This document shows positions 24,482 to 37,122 of a stretch of 64,000 nt of DNA, piece after piece. Below the pieces are notes generated by a model. It saw nothing but the letters and a program-made list of their open reading frames with translations, was not told where the DNA came from and searched no databases. The stretch lies in assembly GCA_034440575.1 (NCBI GenBank), contig JAOTOL010001525.1:206501-270500 (forward strand). Direction: 5' to 3'. Every line of letters begins with the position of its first letter. The stretch's first letter is position 1. The translations under genes were made by a program, and so were the position numbers. The DNA comes from Imbricaverruca yamaguchii. Lineage: Eukaryota; Arthropoda; Thecostraca; Neoverrucidae.

Positions 24482-24911
24482 TGTGACCCTGATGTTTATG
24501 TACTTTCCTAAGATATATCATCTTGTGTTATTGTGGTCTGTATTTAACTTGTCCAGTTAACTAATATAATCCTGAGATGCCTCGACAGAGTTAATAAGGA
24601 TCCCATATCTTCTGGAGAACTCTTACACGTTTCTTTGGTTCAAGACGGAACATTTTAACGGCAGAATTTAAAACCGAATCATCCGGAGCACATAATTTCA
24701 AGAGTCAATGAAAAATATGTAGTTACTAAATCCTGAACTCAGTACTCAATTGCAAGATATCAAACCCAGGGATACAGATATGCACTGCACCGCCATGAAG
24801 TGCTACCAATACAAGGAACAAGTCCATTGTTAGGACACATCATCGTCAAACGCCATATTATTGGACTGCATGAATATACGGCACAACAGTACAGATCAGT
24901 AGTTTCCTTAC

Positions 24912-25004
24912 TGCGTACGATGCGATAAGGAAGGCAGCATTCGCGCGTTTCTTGCTATCCAATGAAGTATAGTGGACAATCTTTTTCTTCGCATGGGCAA
25001 CGGA
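24912..25004 (-). CDS. Cdc14: Cdc14 exon 2 of those visible: DSPn domain
   Basis: An exon of exactly 31 codons between the acceptor GTTGTGTTCCAG and the donor GCA|GTAAGG. It reads [16 protein letters not shown], then [15 protein letters not shown], matching the Cdc14 segment K.IVHYT..D..KRANAA.LI..YA. Both boundaries are in phase 0. The following residues, VI, are supplied by exon 3, as in the family. Confidence 0.95.
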
Positions 25005-25651
25005 CTGGAACACAACAGTTGAATGAGCGCCGTAGCATATTTTACGATGACAGAGCTGCCAGCTGCGTCATACGACACAGCACGAAACATTGATATTAAG
25101 GTATGAATATACTTGCATTATGAACATTAGGATGCATATTACTGAAAGTTATCAGGCTACCGAACTGAGAATAGAGCCTACCTATCCCTGACATACATTA
25201 CGACAGGTCGTTGGAGGCCTCCAAATTGTCACGTGGTGAGGAAAAATCATACAACTATCGGTTCAATGCAGTGGAAGGTAAATAAGTTGATCGTCTGCAG
25301 TGCTGAGCACTGCAGCTTCACGTCATCAAGTCACGAACAACAGCCACATCGGTCTGCCCCTGTCGCATCTCAAGCTGCCCGAGCTCGGACCGCTGAACTT
25401 GTCTGTCACGTCACAGCCCATACATAGTGTAAAACAATACAACCCACACCAGTCGAACTACACGGTCGCTCTGCACCCGTCTAGTCACGTGTTCTTCGGG
25501 AACGGAGCGCACCTGACCTTGGTCCACAGCAGACGTTCTGACCTTGGTCAACCTCGCCGGCCCGGCAACAGCGCTCGGCGTGTGCGACCGACAGGCGGGC
25601 GAGCGGAACAGTCCACCGCACGAGGACATTCTTACCCAACGGCTCGCTTCT

Positions 25652-26070
25652 CGTGGCTCATGGTGTCATGCCGTGCTCCCATAGCGTGGCCCATGGTGTC
25701 ATGCCGTGCTCCCATCGCGTGGCCCATGGTGTCATGCCGTGCTCCCATCGCATGGCCCATGGTGTCATGCCGTGCTCCCATCGCGTGGCCCATGGTGTCA
25801 TGCCGTACTCCCATCGCATGGCCCATGGTGTCATGCCGTGCTCCCATCGCGTGGCCCATGGTGTCATGCCGTGCTCCTATCGCGTGGCCCATGGTGTCAT
25901 GCCGTGCTCCCATCGCGTGGCCCATGGTGTCATGCCGTGCTCCCATCGCATGGCCCATGGTGTCATGCCGTGCTCCCATTGCGTGACCCATGGTGTCATG
26001 CCATGCTCCCATCGCGTGGCCCATGGTGTCATGCCATGCTCCCATCGGGTGGCCCATGGGTCATGCCGTG
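25652..26070. repeat. 33-bp minisatellite, about 12.5 copies
   Basis: The unit begins CATGGTGTCATGCCGTGCTC and ends CCATCGCGTGGCC, with few substitutions between copies. Because 33 is divisible by three, several frames stay open on both strands as 11-residue repeats. There is no start context, splice signal or codon bias to suggest translation. It lies in Cdc14 intron 1. Confidence 0.97.
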
Positions 26071-26304
26071 GTCAAGTATGCCGTGATTCCAGCCCATGGT
26101 CAAAGTCGGCGCGGGCGCCGACTTTGTAACTGGTTAACTTGATTATTCAGCCATCCCCTTGTGAGGCTTGGATTACCAGCCACAAAGATTACAGAGGTTA
26201 CGTGGACTACCAGGATCATATGTCGGAGACAGTACGTCATATTACAGGCGCAGCTGGCTGTGATATCACGCGCATCGCATCGTATGCACATGATATAATA
26301 CTAG

Positions 26305-26384
26305 CACGTGGTACAACATACCTGGTACAAGTACGTGGTACACATACGTGGTACAACATATATGGTACAACATGGTACAGCATA
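26305..26384. repeat. short GTGGTACAACATA tandem repeat
   Basis: The motif GGTACAACATA or GGTACA recurs about six times with 8-17 bp spacing. Confidence 0.75.
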
Positions 26385-27619
26385 TGACAGCACTTTTAAA
26401 ATTAAAGTGCCATCATCCGAACAGTGCGACGCACTGATATATAAGATGGGGACGATGTTGCCAATATTGGTAAAAAATATTATAAGAACCATAGAACAAT
26501 ACATCTTGAAACATCTCCCAAAGTTGCAGCATTCCTTCACAAGTGCGCGCCGGGTACGAAAAAGGACATCAGCTTGCAATTGCTGGGAGTAATCCAGTTA
26601 TACAGTCTATATACTATATATTCCGGACCGACATCTCATGCGCAAGTATTCGGACAGTCACAGAGGCGTGCAGGAAAACGTATAACAATGTGTTTATATT
26701 AATGCGGCACTTTTATAGGAAAACTTGGCTCCACCCGTAAAAACCCACTCTACCAAAATATCGTCCTGTAGCGAAGTTTTTACCCACACCCAACAAACCA
26801 TCTCACGCTGTCGGTAAAGCATCGTTGGATGCACATACGCCGTACATTGCCGGGGACTATGTTCAATTGCACATGTTCTAACTACCGTGCAAAACATTCC
26901 ACTTCGAATACGAATGAAAATAAAATAATTTCCGATCCTCCTTTCGAAGTTCATGATGATTCACTGTTGGTTACGTCATCAAAAAAGCATTGCTTGCTCA
27001 AGTTGGGCGGTGTGAGTCAATTGGGAATAATCTCGCTGATCCGACATTGCTACCGCCCAGGACGGGTCCGGTTATTCGGCTTGGCTCCGAGCCCATACCA
27101 GGCAATGCATCACCACATTGCTATGACTTGCAATTCCACTCTCGCGGTGATTCCATCTCTAGAAGGCCCTGACATCAGCGAACACGACCTGACAAAATAT
27201 TTATGGTTCAATGCATCAGCTTGCAGTTGGAATGGTAGCGGACAGTCATCTCATTTTCTGACATCTTTTTTGGTATCCCCGCCTTCGAGCGGACTACCAA
27301 CTCTTTGTCAGTCTAATTCTCCGTCCGTTTCTTTGCCACGGTGGTGAACAGGCCATGATCTTACTTGCAAGAAGCATGAAGGCACCGAATGACATTGCGC
27401 CTTCGAAAATATCGTAATATCCGAAGCAGTTGTCTTTGTCTGTCCGAATGTCTTTGTCCGAGTTCTGTTTGTCTTGTTTTTTTTTCTGTTTGTAATATGT
27501 TTTCTTCTTTTTGAAACCAGTCCGGTTCAAGACTTTGGAAACTACGGTCGCCGTAAATGTAGCACAGCAATGGATATTTGCCCTTCAAACTTCATTGCAC
27601 ATTGAGCCAATGTCCGAGA
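26385..27619. other. intronic, nothing recognised
   Basis: Within Cdc14 intron 1, downstream (minus-strand sense) of the LINE fragments. No domain was seen. Confidence 0.4.
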
Positions 27620-28597
27620 GGACGCAGGAGTGAGCTCAGAGGTGGGCCAGACCATACATGTAATTTGCACCGCTTTTAAAGCGAACGGGTTTTGCAAACC
27701 AGTCTAAAGCACGTGCATATTCACGTCGGGACAGTTTTAGTTTATTGTGTATGTGGCGTTAATGCGCCGCGCGGGGGACATCTTCCAGGTGTTTAGTGTT
27801 CTTAATTGACTTTACTCTTCCGCAATATGATTTGTTGTTGGGGTCGCGGAGGGTTGACGAGAAAGCTGGATTTGCCAGGGTGCCGACATTAGCCTCCTCT
27901 TGCTGAAGAGCACCGAGGGCTATTCGCCATGTAGACGAGAAGGTAATTGTCTACATCGTCTATCACGCCAGCTACCACGTGTTAGTTCTTAGTAGTGGGT
28001 TAGGAGCAGCATGCTTTCATGCATGGTTGTGTGTAAGGTTAGCTCAATGTTTTGCAATTCGCATCATCAACGTCAACTACACCTATATGTAGCTGTTTTA
28101 CGTTATGAATTGACAAGTAAATCAGCTGGTGTACGTCTGATGGCACCGCTGGGTAATCGCTTTACGATATGATGATGTTCAAAGCGAGTCGGCTCATACA
28201 CGTCCAACGGCATCGTTAGCTAGCCATTGGAATTGGAAAGCGAATCGGCGCATGTACTTCCCATGTCATTCGTGTATGGCTACTGAGTTATTCCTACAAG
28301 TGTATACGCGAACATGCAGTGTATCGGAGTGCGTGCTGAAGTGTGTGTTGATAGTGTGGTGTATACAATTATCCTGCTAGGTTGGTGACGTACGGATATC
28401 CGAATAGTAATTTGATGAGTTTTGGGTGCTTGTCACCCAGAAGCAATCAAAGGGTGATACCTTGATTTCGTCAGAGGGCCTTAAGTGGTTGTCTCTGAGC
28501 GTCAAAATCACTAGTCTAGCAGGAATGTGGAATATGGTTAACGTGGTGTTGCAAGTGACGCAACAAACGCCATGAGGGGAGTTATTTATTTTAGGCG
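27620..28597 (-). mobile_element. second, 5'-truncated copy of the I/jockey-like LINE 3' end
   Basis: Phrases occur in the same order about 985 bp from those in the adjacent element. Shared examples are CGTCAYTTGCAACACCAC, GAGCACCGAGGG, GGACATCT and CGCTTTAAAG-like elements. At its 5' (high-coordinate) end it contains the last coding residues of the element (CVTCNTTL). It therefore appears to be a separate truncated insertion, or a duplication of the 3' end. Confidence 0.75.
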
Positions 28598-30040
28598 TGC
28601 CGGACCATGAAGGTCATTTGCGCCGCCTTTAAAGCGAGTAGGTTACATGTCTGTCTTTAACGCTAGTGGTTGTAAGCAAAACCCATGCAAGTTTACATTA
28701 AGGGAGATTCACCTTGTAGCTTATGATGATTTAGATGCTGAAGTCGAGGCTGGGCGGACCCCGCCCGGCGGACATCTCCGTGATGTCTAAATGGATTAAA
28801 TTCACTTCACTCCTCCGGGAGATAATTTGTAGCTGGGTTGTGGGTGGGGGTGTTATGAGAGTGCCGAGAAGTTGATTTTGTCTGGGTGCCGGCTTTAGCC
28901 TATTCTTCTCGAAGAGCACCGAGGGATTTTTACCGCGCAAACAAGGAAGTAATTGTTTATACCGCTTATCACACTGACCGTGTTGGTCGTTAGAAGTGGG
29001 TTAGTATAAGCATGCCATGCAGGGTTATCAGCTGAGTCAGTACGGCGTTTTGCAATTCGGCCCACCTGCGTCCGCCTTACGTTACCAATTGCAAGGTAAA
29101 TCGGCTCATCCATTTCCGATAACTCCTCTGGGTAGTCGTTTTACCTTCAGCTAATTTTATTTTTATTTTTTGGTTTCCTAAAGCAAGTTGGCTCATTTAC
29201 ATCTGACGGCACCGCTAGGTAATCCTTCATTTCTGATGGGAAAGCAAATTGGCTCATGTACATCCCATGCCGTTCGTGGATGGCTATTTACGTGTTTCCT
29301 ACGAGCGTTTTACGGGCATGCATTGCGTGTTGAAGTGAGTGTTGGTGGTGCAACCAGTTCTACAGTGCTCCTGCTATTTTTGTCGCGTACATATATCCAA
29401 ATTGCAATTGAAGGAGTTCTGGGTGCTTGTCACCGAGAAGCAATGGAAGCGACAGGGAGATACCCTCTTTTTGACAGAATGCCTTAAGTTGCCTTTGGGA
29501 GTTCAAGCTACCATAGCCTAACAGGATGTGGTCTATGCTTAATGTGGTGTTGCAGGTGACGCAGTGAATTGCATAATGGCCACCCTTTATTCGAAGCTGT
29601 GTTAGTTTTGTGCAACCAGTTCTAAGCCTGGTGAGGATGACCTCTTTTTGTCGGTGAGTGATTGGATGTGCTCCATGTGCCTATCGTTGGTTTGATGTCG
29701 TGGGTGTGGCTGGATTTGTGTTGTGTTGAGTTATGTCGAGTTCATGTGTTCTGGTGATGTTGGTGAATGTGGCATTATTATAGGAATGCTTTGCGATGTT
29801 CCACGGAATATTCCATGCTGGGGTAAGTGTTCAATGCTCAGGCTTGCTTTGCGAGCCGGTTGCTTCTTCGTTACCTGGGATGTTGGCGTAGCCAGGAATC
29901 CAGAGGGGGAAAAGTTCATGTTTACGTTATGGACCATCATTTGTTGGATTCTGCCAATGACTTAACGTGGACAGTCGTATGTGTTGCTAACTGACTGAAG
30001 GACGGATTTGGAGTCTGATCAAATTACTACGACTCTAGCT

Positions 30041-30250
30041 TTAAGCCTCATGAACATGGACGTAGCGGCCAGAATGGCCCATTGCTTCAGCGGAGTAGAT
30101 GGAGAAGTTATTCGGTAGACCCTTGCAAAGTCTGAGACCTGGTCCAGTGATAGCGATGTCTACCGTAGCCTCGTGTTTCGACCCATCCGTTAATACTCGT
30201 GTTTTATGGTTGCTGTCATCGGCGAACTTGGGGAAGATGACAATAATTTC
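30041..30250 (-). pseudogene. RNase H domain remnant of the LINE
   Basis: The frame includes RVLTDGSKHEATVDIAI followed by LPNNFSIYSAEAMG. This matches the retroelement RNase H pattern (YTDGSK...G...S.FSAEL.A), with the first catalytic Asp and the Glu visible. It is a remnant, since the neighbouring LINE segments lie in other frames. Confidence 0.75.
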
Positions 30251-30726
30251 CGCCGGTGTGATAGTCGATTTATTCTCGGAGGGCATGTACTCGATTTTTA
30301 GTTGATTGAGTGTCCAGAATTGCCTTGTGGGTGGTCCAGCTGCAGTGGTTGGCATTGTGAGGTGAAGATCTGAGAGAACCGTGGTCATTTTAATGCAATA
30401 TGGTGGGTGTTTGCGCCAAAATCCGCTCTTGTATCTGCCAGGCGTAAAGCAGCGCTGTGCCGGATGATCTTTAATGTATTTGATTCTGATGTGGTAGCGG
30501 CACAGCTGTTGTGTCTTCCTAAAGTGAAGTGGAGGCGTGCTTGAGCCCACTACAAGACTGGCTATCGGCGTGGTGCTGAGGGCGCCTGTAGCTGCTCTGA
30601 TGTGGATGCTTCAGATGATTTCTAACTTTTTGCTCTGGCTTTATGAAATGGTACACAAAATGGTAATGGTATGAATGATATACATAAACACACACCAAAG
30701 TAACACACACACAAACACAGTGTATG

Positions 30727-30738
<12 letters not shown>

Positions 30739-30815
<77 letters not shown>

Positions 30816-30844
30816 GTGCGTGCGTGCGTGCGTGTGTGTGTGTG

Positions 30845-30918
<74 letters not shown>
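30739..30918. repeat. (TG)n microsatellite inside the LINE
   Basis: A long TG tract with GCG variants is inserted between the FLGVHLDEKLSF segment of the reverse transcriptase and the RNase H region. Confidence 0.97.
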
Positions 30919-30929
30919 GAAACTAAGTT

Positions 30930-32250
30930 TTTCGTCTAAATGTACTCCTAAGAACTTGAAATTTTTCCCCTTTTCCATTGCTTTGCCATGGATCTCAAGT
31001 AGAGCTGTGGGTGTGGGGCGGAGACGACTATATTTTACAGTAACATATTTCTTTTCCCTGCAAACAGGGTGAAGCCCCATGTTTTGCACCATTTTTAAAT
31101 GTAGTCTAGACTTACTTGAATGGTTTTCCAGGTTTTAGGAAGCAGCTTGCTGTTGTCCAAATGGCTATGTCGTCCACGAAAAGCGAGTATTGAAAAGCGT
31201 TTGTGTGACCAGCAAGCATGTCGTTGATAGCGATGACGAATAGGCTCGGCGAGAGCATGCTCTCCTGCACCAGGCCCTGCTCCTGAGGTGTGGCGTTTGA
31301 TGCGACACTGGCGCATCGGATCTTATGGTCCCGTCTCTGAGGATGGTGAGAATGAAGTGTGCCATTCACCCGCGTAGGCATATCTTATGGAGTTTGTGTG
31401 TAAGTACGGATTTGTGTACTCGGTCGAATTCGGCAGTGATGTCTAAGTAGGTAGTTATTGCTGTGCGTTGATGCGCAAACCACTTTTGACGTGGTTCACT
31501 TATCCAATGCGATCCGTCTCTAGTTGATTTTTGACGTTGGAAGTCACACTGAAATTCGTCGAGCAGGTCGTTGTGTTCTAAAAAATGTCTCAATCATGTG
31601 TTGGCCACGCGTTTAACCAGCTTACTGACGCAGCTGATAAGTGAACTGGGCCTATAACATTTTCAGGTGAAGTGATTTTTGTGTAGCTTTCTCAATGGAA
31701 TTGTACGTTTTCCCGCCAGGTGGATGGGAAGGTGTCGCTTTGGTGAAGTTTGTTAATGGCCGCTAGTAGGTACGTTAGATAATTTTTACTAAGAAGTTTT
31801 AAAAAACTGGTAATGGATGTCGTCGGGCCCAACCGACGTGTTTCCACACTTGCTGAGGGCAAGATGTAATTCGTGCATAGTGAATGACTGGTTGTACACT
31901 TATGTGTTGTTGGATTTAAAATTTGCTTTGGCGCCAGGGGCGTCTAGGGCAATAACTATAGTGGTCCAGTAGGTGTTGCTGACAGAGACGCTGGCGTAGT
32001 GTAGCTTAAAGTGGTTTACAACTTGTTGGTCAGTAATGTGCTGTTCTTCCACCATCAGCTGGGGAAAGAGGCCTGGCGATGGGCGTTTCAGGTTGAAACA
32101 CTTCGTCAGGTCCCAGATTCTGCCGGTTGGTATCGAATCGAGAGGCAAATTGAGACTGCCAACAGATTTTGCGTGCTGTTCGAATTGTGCACCAACGGTG
32201 TTTTCGAGATTGTCTGTATACTGATAAGAGTGCTTCGCACCTTTTGCTCC
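30930..32250 (-). pseudogene. reverse transcriptase domain remnant of the LINE
   Basis: Segments in three frames are recognisable in order: KRPSPGLFPQLMVE (linker, about 32,080), FLEHNDLLDEFQCDFQRQKST (about 31,570), TYLDITAEFDRVHKSVL (motif A, about 31,440), ESMLSPSLFVIAIND (about 31,240), the catalytic box as FVDD (about 31,180) and KNFKFLGVHLDEKLSF (about 30,950). The FVDD box replaces the usual YADD. Multiple frameshifts mark it as dead. Confidence 0.82.
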
Positions 32251-32601
32251 TAAAATGTTTTATATTGTTTGTGGGCCCGGCGCCGTGCGGCGATTGCCGA
32301 CAGTCCTGGGTCCACCATGGCGCGGGTCTTTTTTCATAGGTTGATTACTTTTTGTGACGGAGTCTCATGCTGCCGAGCATGAGACTCCGGAGCTGAGCAT
32401 GAGGCCCTGAGGATCGTCCCGATTTTTTTTTTGGTGCTGGTTGCTGATCCTCGAATACGCCCAGCACACTCTTTTCAAGTTTCAAGATGGTCTGAATAGC
32501 TTTGTGTGGTGGGTAGCGTTCGTGCTGAGCTTAATTATGATTGGGTAGTGGTCACTCAGCCTGAGAACGTCTGAAACTAACCAGTGAAATTGTGACCTTA
32601 G

Positions 32602-32877
32602 TCATTGACAACAGCACGTTAAGTCAATGCAACCGTCTGATCCTCCTAAAGTCGGGTTGTAGTGGGCGGCGGCCCCGGTATTAAGAAATACTAAGCTGTG
32701 ATCAGAAATAAAGTGGCGAAATTCACGTCCTTTAGTGCCCATCTTATCGCTTACCAAGGCGGTGTGTTTAGCATTAAAGTCTTCCCTAATGAACACTGGT
32801 GGAGGAGCCTGAAGGAGCAAGTCGCTCAGCTCCAATGGTGTGTGGCTGCAACTGACGGTGAAATGCATAGTGACCAT
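32602..32877 (-). pseudogene. AP-endonuclease domain remnant of the LINE
   Basis: The frame reads VFIREDFNAKHTALVSD, then GREFRHFISDHSLVFLNTG and GSDGCIDLT. This follows the LINE endonuclease motifs (GDFNAKH..W, LN.G..T, S.IDLT). The first Asp-rich motif is altered from GDFN to EDFN. Confidence 0.8.
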
Positions 32878-33205
32878 GGCTTGGCAATGAGGAATTTTGA
32901 GGCTGACTGCTACACAGTTCAGGGGAGAATTTAACGTTACTCGACGGTGAGCTATGCTGTTCGCGATACGTACGGCTGCGCCCTATTTACGATGTAGACC
33001 GCTTACGTTATCGACATGCCAAGTGTAACCTGGAATTTTGTTCCAAATGGAGTCAGAGTCTTGAAAGTTAGCTTTTTCTAGCGCAGCTAGTAATTGGTTT
33101 TGTTGCAGGAATTCCCAATTGAATTATATGAACATGCCTGGAAGGCCACCAGTGTTCCACGGTATAAAAGTCCGAATCCCGATCGCGCTTAGTATCTGTT
33201 GATGG

Positions 33206-34230
33206 TTATACACTGGGGTGGTGTCGGTATCGTGTTGGGGAGAAAGGTCGAACCGGTGGACGGAGAGGGAGGTGTGAGGTGACCCAGGCAGGGGTGTTAG
33301 CCCGGATTTGGACGCACGGGTCCCGGTAGGTTATTGGGTGGAGTGGCCAGGAGATTTGTGCTTGGGAGGCGTGGAAGTCGAAGTCGAGCGGAAGTCGTTG
33401 GTCGGTGTTTTTGGGTTCGGGCTCGACTGGCTTGTTAGCAGTGGTAGGTTCGGTCTGAGTGGTGGTGTCAGACGAGGTTTGGGTGGGTTTGGGTGGTTGT
33501 GCGGGAGATGGTGGGGAGTTCGGTGTGGCGGAAGATGGCGGCCGGGGGCTTGTGGAAGGTTTGTGCTGTGCTGGCACTGGGGCTAGGCCTTGAATTTGGC
33601 CAGCCAAATGGGTGTGACAGGGGCCGAGGCCCCGGAGGAGGGAGTGGTGGGAAGGCATCAGGGTGGCGGGGAGGGCCCTGGCCGTTCGGAGGTGGTGTAG
33701 CGAGGGGGTACGGTCAGATCCCGTTGGAGATGGGTGGGTACCGGTGGGGGGACTGGGTCTGGGTCTCGTGCGTGTTGGGGGTGGGATGACGAATGCTAGA
33801 TGTAAGAGACCGTGTCCGAGGTGGGATGGTGGTGGACGTGGACCGGGTCTGAGATAGGGTGAGAGGGAGAGGAGGCCCGGTCCAGGGTGGGATTGGCGTG
33901 GGAGGCCGGGTCCGCGGCGGAGAGGGTGTGGGAGGAGGCCGGGTCCGAGGTGGATGGGTTGTGGAAAAGAGTCGGGTGGATATAACTCCCACTCTGAACT
34001 GGAGTAGGTGTGAGAGGGAGCCTGGTCCGAGGTGGGGTGGTGTGGGAAAGAGTGGTGAGCTGGGAGGTCGGGGGCGGTGGGACGACGGGGTCGAGGATCG
34101 GTGCAGCGGGGGAGGCAAGGGTCGGCGGTAATGGAGGTAGGTGAGGCAGGCTCCGGGAGCCGGTTTTTGATGGCATGGCAACACCAGCAGCACCAGCTCC
34201 CACCAGGGCAGTGGGAGATGGTGTTGAAGG
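33206..34230 (-). other. proline/threonine-rich low-complexity part of the LINE
   Basis: GC-rich sequence translates on the minus strand to Pro-, Thr- and Ser-rich text (PPRTRPPTP-like) in more than one frame. It lies between the zinc-knuckle and endonuclease segments and is best regarded as the spacer or C-terminal part of the Gag-like protein. Confidence 0.5.
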
Positions 34231-34323
34231 GGTTGTGGGTCTAGGTGTGGAGAGTCGCTGCGCCCGGCGGCAGGTGCGGTGTGGCGGGAGGGGGGGGGGG
34301 GTGCGGTTGTGGAGGTGGGTATG

Positions 34324-35130
34324 TCAGTTATGGAAGTGGTGTTGTGCAGGTGTTGTCGTGCTGTTGCGTGTAGCTGTGCTGTGCGTTGCCACATTCCGGC
34401 ACATCTCCCTCTCGTATGCCCATTTGGGGCAATCGTGGTCAGTGACGGGGTGCGGCCCATCACAGGCTGCACACCTTCTTTCGGATGAGTTGCAGTGGGA
34501 TGCCGTGTGATGACAGGCGCACTGGCTGCATCGTGGTGTTCGCGACGCGCATGCGCATTCGCCATTACCATAACGAAGACAGAAGCGGTACCGTAGTGGT
34601 AAAAGCAGGCAACCAACCGACATCACCACACGGTGGCAGGCTGGCAAAATTCACCCACACACACAAGGCAGGTAGAGGCATACCTCGCATACCTTTTTGT
34701 GAATGTGTATGTGTGATAGCAGTTGCAGTGGGCTGAATGTCTGAACTAAAATTGTACGTGTGGAATGTCCCTCCCGTCTAATGTGATCTATTGCGACTGT
34801 GGCGTCTAGGAGGGCTGAGGCGTCGCACAGCGTGGCTATGCTATCAAGTGGTACGTTATCCAGCTCTGGGGTGCAAATGTAGTCCCGGCTGGTGTCCAGT
34901 GCACGATGTAGCGTCCAGGAGCAGCGCTGATGGTTGAAGGTGTGTGCGTCTAGAAGCGTGCGTGCCAGAGCCGTTCTGCGTTTGAACAATGTGGATGTTG
35001 TGTCTGTTGATTTAAGAATATGGCGGAGTGTCCACTCGACAGCAAAGGACGACTCTCGCGTGACATGGCCTGGCTCCGTGTAGGTGCCTACTAGACAGAC
35101 GCCTTTTGAGGTGCAGGCGGTGGGCGCCAT
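34324..35130 (-). pseudogene. Gag-like ORF1 of the LINE with CCHC zinc knuckles
   Basis: The upstream half (SFAVEWTLRHILKSTD through RTILVQTFSPLQLL) looks like the LINE ORF1 core. After a frame break, a cysteine-rich block reads CLRYGNGECACAS, CSQCACHHTASHC and CAACDGPHPVTDHDC, which are three consecutive CCHC-type knuckles typical of I/jockey ORF1 proteins that bind RNA. Role of the family: nucleic-acid chaperone in the retrotransposition particle. Confidence 0.78.
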
Positions 35131-35570
35131 TGACTACATGGTGTATGGGTCGGTTACCCCCGCAAGTGCCTATCCTGGTTGAAAAAATACCCGGATTTGT
35201 TGCACCCACGGACCGAGTTTCCGCCATCTGGTCCCTGCCACGGCCACAATGGCCCGAGAGGATGGGCTGGGCACCGTTAGATTTCCTCCGGATGGGGATA
35301 GAGTTTAGTTGGAGACAAAGAAGTTTGGAATTTGGCGTGGGAGGCTTTCCTTCTAGCATTGCAGGAGTGCTCGTCTAGGGCGCCTGGAGTTTTTCGAGTT
35401 TTTGTTTATTCTGCCGCTACAGGTTTGTTTCATTTCTCGAACATTGGACCTTCCTAGCTCTCTTCTTGCTTGCTGACTGCTTGACTGCTCTGAGAAGAGC
35501 TGATGTCTGATCGTGCCGAGAGGAAAATGCCAAGAACTTGCAATGGTGCTATAACCTCAGACACCAACAC

Positions 35571-35682
35571 GCAATTGGCTGTAGAGCGCGACATGATCGC
35601 AATTAGCTGTAGGGTGCGCCACGACCGCAATGGGCTGTAGGGTGCGCCACGATCGCAATTTGCTGTAGGGTGCGCCACGGTC
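35571..35682. repeat. 28-bp minisatellite, 4 copies
   Basis: The unit GCAATTRGCTGTAGGGTGCG plus CCACGAYC repeats four times, with the first copy slightly diverged. Confidence 0.93.
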
Positions 35683-35861
35683 GAACGCTGAGCACCACCG
35701 GCACGATGGTGGCGCTATCATCGCGCCTCGCTCTCTCATGACAGGTCGAAATTTGTATACACATGCTTGGAAAGCAGCGCAAATGGCCTGCATGTTCCGA
35801 CACACCCTTTAAACACACTCCTCCCACACCATTGGAGATCAAGAGAGCACGCTCCCCGGGG

Positions 35862-36015
35862 CGGGGATGGCCGAATAGCTCAGATGTTGAGCTCTGGATA
35901 CGACGGTCTCGGGTTCAACACTCGCACCACTCCCGCGGTACACCGGCGAAAGTGTGGGCGATGCCAAGAACCATGTTCGTGCATAAAGTGCGTCGTAAAC
36001 CACCCACTAGACAAT
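35862..36015 (+). mobile_element. tRNA-derived SINE-like element, second family
   Basis: A GGGGATGGCCGAATAGCTCAG head (box A) and a box-B-like CTCGGGTTCAACACTCGCAC are followed by a non-tRNA body and GTGCGTCGTAAACCACC. The GTCGTAAA phrase near the end is shared with the CCAACC-tailed SINE, so the families may share a tail. No target duplication was seen. Confidence 0.6.
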
Positions 36016-37122
36016 AACGAACAACGAGGACAAGGTCTGGATACACGTTGCATGACAACGTATGAGGTGAATACTTCTGACTGATTACCGAGGAACTCCT
36101 TATTCTGCAGGGACACTGTGCAGATCCGTCGACCGTAAGCTACCTCGACGGTGGGACCCCAACATCCTCCTTAGGTGGCAACAGGACCTAGGCTTATACC
36201 GCTGAGTGAACCACGCACGAACCTACCTCTGACAACTGGTGTTACTCCCGCTCACATACCACGCATCATGCGCATCACATGCCTTAAAAATTAAATCGAT
36301 GGCAATACATTTATGACTCAGTACTGCATCAGATCGGATATGAAATACCGGAAGCAATACGCTGAATATTGTACGGACAATTGGACAGGACACATGGAGT
36401 GAATACGGGTGTTTAACCGCTACCAATGCTGCTTAGACGTACTCAAGCCTACACACCAACCAGAGGTATACAAATGTGCCAATCGGATACCATCTCTTGA
36501 TTCTAAAGGCCAGGTTTGCTACCTATCCAGCGCACAACACCGATTTACCAGCCACATGATCACGTATAGGAGGAAAAGGTGACCCCTAAGACGAAAAGGC
36601 ACCACTTCTGCATGCTTGAGTGCACCTCTCCCCGTTTAACGATTTTCTGCCGAATGCACCGTTCTGGGGGACTTTCGCAGTGGTGGCCCTCCGATGAAAT
36701 GATGCTACTCCAAACCAGTGCCCCCACACACTGAAAATCTCTGGATCCACCCCTCCTAAAAATTTCCAAGTTAATACATGCAATTTTGGTAAGCATCTTC
36801 AATTGCATGACACATAAATATTAACACAGTGGGGGCAGCTAATGTTCTAGACAATATAGTGCTACCAAGGAGTTTCGTTATCAAGCGCATCTGCTACCCT
36901 CCATGAAGGTACTTTTTTGGAGGTACTTTTAAGAGTGTACTTATTTGCACCTCTGATACCATACAACAACGAACGATAATAGAGATGAAATTCTTTCGAT
37001 ACTATGTCACATCTACTCGAACGTACTCGAATCTCACTACTTCGTAAGTTATGGTTATCACACATTAGCATCACACCGAAGGGCATATTCACCTGAAAAC
37101 TCTGGTGTTGCAGTTCACTTAC
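36016..37122. other. intronic, nothing recognised
   Basis: Between the SINE-like element and Cdc14 exon 1. No coding or repeat structure was noticed. Confidence 0.4.

Larger units (their letters stand above)
28598..35380 (-). mobile_element. old I/jockey-clade LINE with Gag-like ORF, endonuclease, RT and RNase H
   Basis: Element-level entry. On the minus strand the order is a Gag-like ORF1 with zinc knuckles (35.1-34.3 kb), a proline-rich stretch (34.2-33.2 kb), an AP-endonuclease remnant (about 32.9-32.6 kb), reverse transcriptase (32.2-30.9 kb), RNase H (about 30.25-30.0 kb), a C-terminal cysteine motif (about 29.65-29.5 kb) and a 3' tail. The presence of RNase H points to the I group of LINEs. 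Frame breaks between all domains and a microsatellite inside ORF2 show it is inactive. It lies in the same orientation as Cdc14, within its first visible intron. Confidence 0.85.

Noticed and set aside
25652..26070. CRISPR-like array
   Set aside because: The 33-bp units are contiguous, without unique spacers, in a eukaryotic context with no cas genes. It is a minisatellite.
33714..34616. 300-residue proline-rich protein as a host gene
   Set aside because: It lies between the zinc-knuckle and endonuclease parts of a LINE and is in a GC-rich stretch where several frames are open.
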